Source: Desulfobacteraceae bacterium (GTDB taxonomy: Bacteria > Desulfobacterota > Desulfobacteria > Desulfobacterales > Desulfobacteraceae). Taken from it: a stretch of DNA of 8,148 nucleotides. The DNA is taken from assembly GCA_024225895.1 (NCBI GenBank), contig JAAEMC010001182.1, forward strand, positions 1 to 8,148, read 5' to 3'. A program made the position numbers and the translations under genes. The notes beneath the pieces are model-generated. The model was not told where the DNA came from. It saw only the letters and a program-made list of their open reading frames with translations, and ran no database searches. This document shows positions 7,064-8,148 of the stretch, in pieces. Each line of letters begins with the position of its first letter. Positions within the stretch are counted from its first letter, which is position 1.

Positions 7064-7085
7064 CCCGACCGAATAATCGGTCGGG
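7064..7085. promoter_or_regulatory. Perfect palindrome, probable TetR operator
   Basis: Arms CCCGACCGA (7064-7072) and TCGGTCGGG (7077-7085) are exact reverse complements around the 4-bp centre ATAA. The CGACCG...CGGTCG pattern is common among TetR-family operators. It lies between the repressor gene and its -10 region, overlapping the expected transcription start, where bound repressor would block RNA polymerase. It also lies upstream of the divergent gene. Confidence 0.85.
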
Positions 7086-7092
7086 TGTTGTT

Positions 7093-7121
7093 AAGCTATT
7101 CAAAAATGATATTTATGTCAA
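7093..7121 (-). promoter_or_regulatory. Probable sigma-70-type promoter of the operon
   Basis: A consensus -35 TTGACA on the minus strand (7116-7121) is followed after 17 bp by a poor -10, TAGCTT (7093-7098, 3 of 6 matches). The predicted start would fall at about 7085-7087, at the edge of the palindrome. The -35 overlaps the 5' flank of the divergent gene. I could not find an equally good promoter for that gene. Confidence 0.55.
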
Positions 7122-7129
7122 GGGAAAAC

Positions 7130-8148
7130 ATGAGCAATCATCTACCTGAAAAAGCAGAACTGCTTGAAAAACTTAAAAAAATTGGCTTTAATGTTCCAGA
7201 TTTTATCTATCTGTCTGCAGAACAATTTGAGAATGAAGATTTTAAACAACTTGAATTGTTTTTAAAGGATCACCAGGAAAGTTTTAAAGTCATTGCAAGA
7301 AGCGCCCATCCCATTGAGTCGGAATTTAAAGGCGGTACATTTGATTCCCTTGAAACCTATGCAGATGTAGGAGGAATAAAATACGCCAGGAATCGTATGA
7401 TCAAAATGGCCCAAACATCCAAACAGTTATCTGTTCAGCGGCAACAGAGATTCAATAATGCCCCCCAAATAGATATGAACCAAATGGGGATCGTTGTCAT
7501 GCCATTTGTTAACGGTTCGAGTGTTATGGCGAAAATGATCGGTAAAGACTGGGAATTCGGATATTGCAGAGACCGAACGCACAAAGTACAAAGCGAGCCT
7601 TATATTACAAAGGTACCCCATGACCAGCAGCTGTTGCAACTGTCAAAAGATATACAAAAAAATATTGGATTCCGGTGTGAGATTGAATATATCATCTCAA
7701 CTGAGGGAGAGATCCATGTGGTCCAGGCCAAGGATATTTCCGGCATCGAAATACTGGAAGAAAAGGAAAGCCAGCGATGCATCCGCCTGGATGGCATCCG
7801 CCGAACCAGGAAAAGACGAAATTACAGAGAAAGAGCGGTTTATGTCATGGATAATAAATCTTTTTATATTAACGTCATCAGTCAATGTGAGAAGCTTGTC
7901 CATGAATGCAAAGGCCCAAATCCGGGTATCAGGCAGATAATCTCCACTATAAAGGAATATGAAAAAGAGCTTGAGGAGTTTGCCCTGCTCCACGAGAGAT
8001 TTGCAGTTTTAGGATTTTCCATACAGGACCCAAGGGAGCTTTATCAGATTGCAAACCACTATCTGGATGATTCTCCGGAACTTCAGAAATCCTTATCAAA
8101 AGCACTGCACAATAATCTTTACAATATCGATATCTTCCTGGCTGAAGC
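7130..8148 (+). CDS. PPDK/PEP-synthase N-terminal-like (ATP-grasp) protein, partial
   Basis: The reading frame stays open to the window end, giving 339 complete codons. Residues about 50-205 resemble the ATP/pyruvate-binding N-terminal domain of pyruvate phosphate dikinase and PEP synthase: VIARSAHPIESEFKGGTFDS (54-73), like the family's RSS...ED...FAG, MGIVVMPFVNGSS (119-131), and EIEYIISTEGEIHVVQAKDI (184-203), like the family's DIEFA...G.LYILQ.RP. Known dikinases are much longer before the swivelling phosphohistidine domain. Here the ATP-grasp portion is compact and is followed by a helical, highly charged region (205-339) with no TSH-type phosphohistidine motif so far. It may be a stand-alone ligase or kinase or a phosphotransferase subunit; the function is unknown. 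ATGs at 7106 and 7115 are in frame, but only 7130 has a good ribosome binding site, AAGGG with a 5-nt spacer (7120-7124). It is divergent from the TetR operon and shares its control region. Confidence 0.75.
   Translation, partial: MSNHLPEKAELLEKLKKIGFNVPDFIYLSAEQFENEDFKQLELFLKDHQESFKVIARSAHPIESEFKGGTFDSLETYADVGGIKYARNRMIKMAQTSKQLSVQRQQRFNNAPQIDMNQMGIVVMPFVNGSSVMAKMIGKDWEFGYCRDRTHKVQSEPYITKVPHDQQLLQLSKDIQKNIGFRCEIEYIISTEGEIHVVQAKDISGIEILEEKESQRCIRLDGIRRTRKRRNYRERAVYVMDNKSFYINVISQCEKLVHECKGPNPGIRQIISTIKEYEKELEEFALLHERFAVLGFSIQDPRELYQIANHYLDDSPELQKSLSKALHNNLYNIDIFLAE

Noticed and set aside
7427..7993. Open frames of 65-106 codons on both strands under the right-hand gene
   Set aside because: They overlap the PPDK-like frame, which has motif support, a start and a ribosome binding site; these have none.

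Overview
The window looks like chromosomal DNA of a free-living Gram-negative bacterium, most probably a Desulfobacterota (sulfate-reducer-like) lineage. This rests on overall protein flavour, moderate-to-low GC and gene content, and I could not test it by search. It holds six complete genes on the minus strand that look like one operon, plus one divergent plus-strand gene that runs off the right edge. There are no RNA genes, insertion sequences or CRISPR arrays.

Reading the minus strand from its promoter (7121 down to 73), the order is: a TetR-family repressor (7038-6433); a SulP-type anion transporter with a C-terminal STAS domain and an unusual insert of about 140 residues (6440-4278); a three-part protein with a cytidylate-kinase-like domain, a BON-like segment and a receiver domain (4278-3064); a membrane sensor histidine kinase with a Cache-like periplasmic domain (3028-1214); a small soluble kinase-like protein that keeps the phospho-accepting histidine region but has lost the ATP-binding signatures (1227-553); and a single-domain CheY-like receiver (501-73). 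Three junctions overlap (8, 1 and 14 bp) and the other two gaps are 35 and 51 bp, so co-transcription and partial translational coupling are likely.

The 91-bp region between the repressor and the divergent gene carries a perfect 9+4+9 bp palindrome (7064-7085) just downstream of a good -35 element for the repressor promoter. This is the expected layout of an autoregulating TetR operator that could also control the divergent gene. The divergent gene (7130 to the window end) encodes a protein resembling the ATP-grasp N-terminal part of pyruvate phosphate dikinase/PEP synthase, without a visible phosphohistidine domain in the part present.

My working model, an inference, is an anion-transport module with its own phosphorelay. 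The sensor kinase has two receivers to signal to: one free, and one fused to a kinase-like domain with a degenerate P-loop. The ATP-less histidine protein would act as a phosphotransfer intermediate. The two receivers resemble each other and the two histidine-box proteins resemble each other, which suggests that a kinase/receiver pair was duplicated inside the cluster and one copy then lost its catalytic half.
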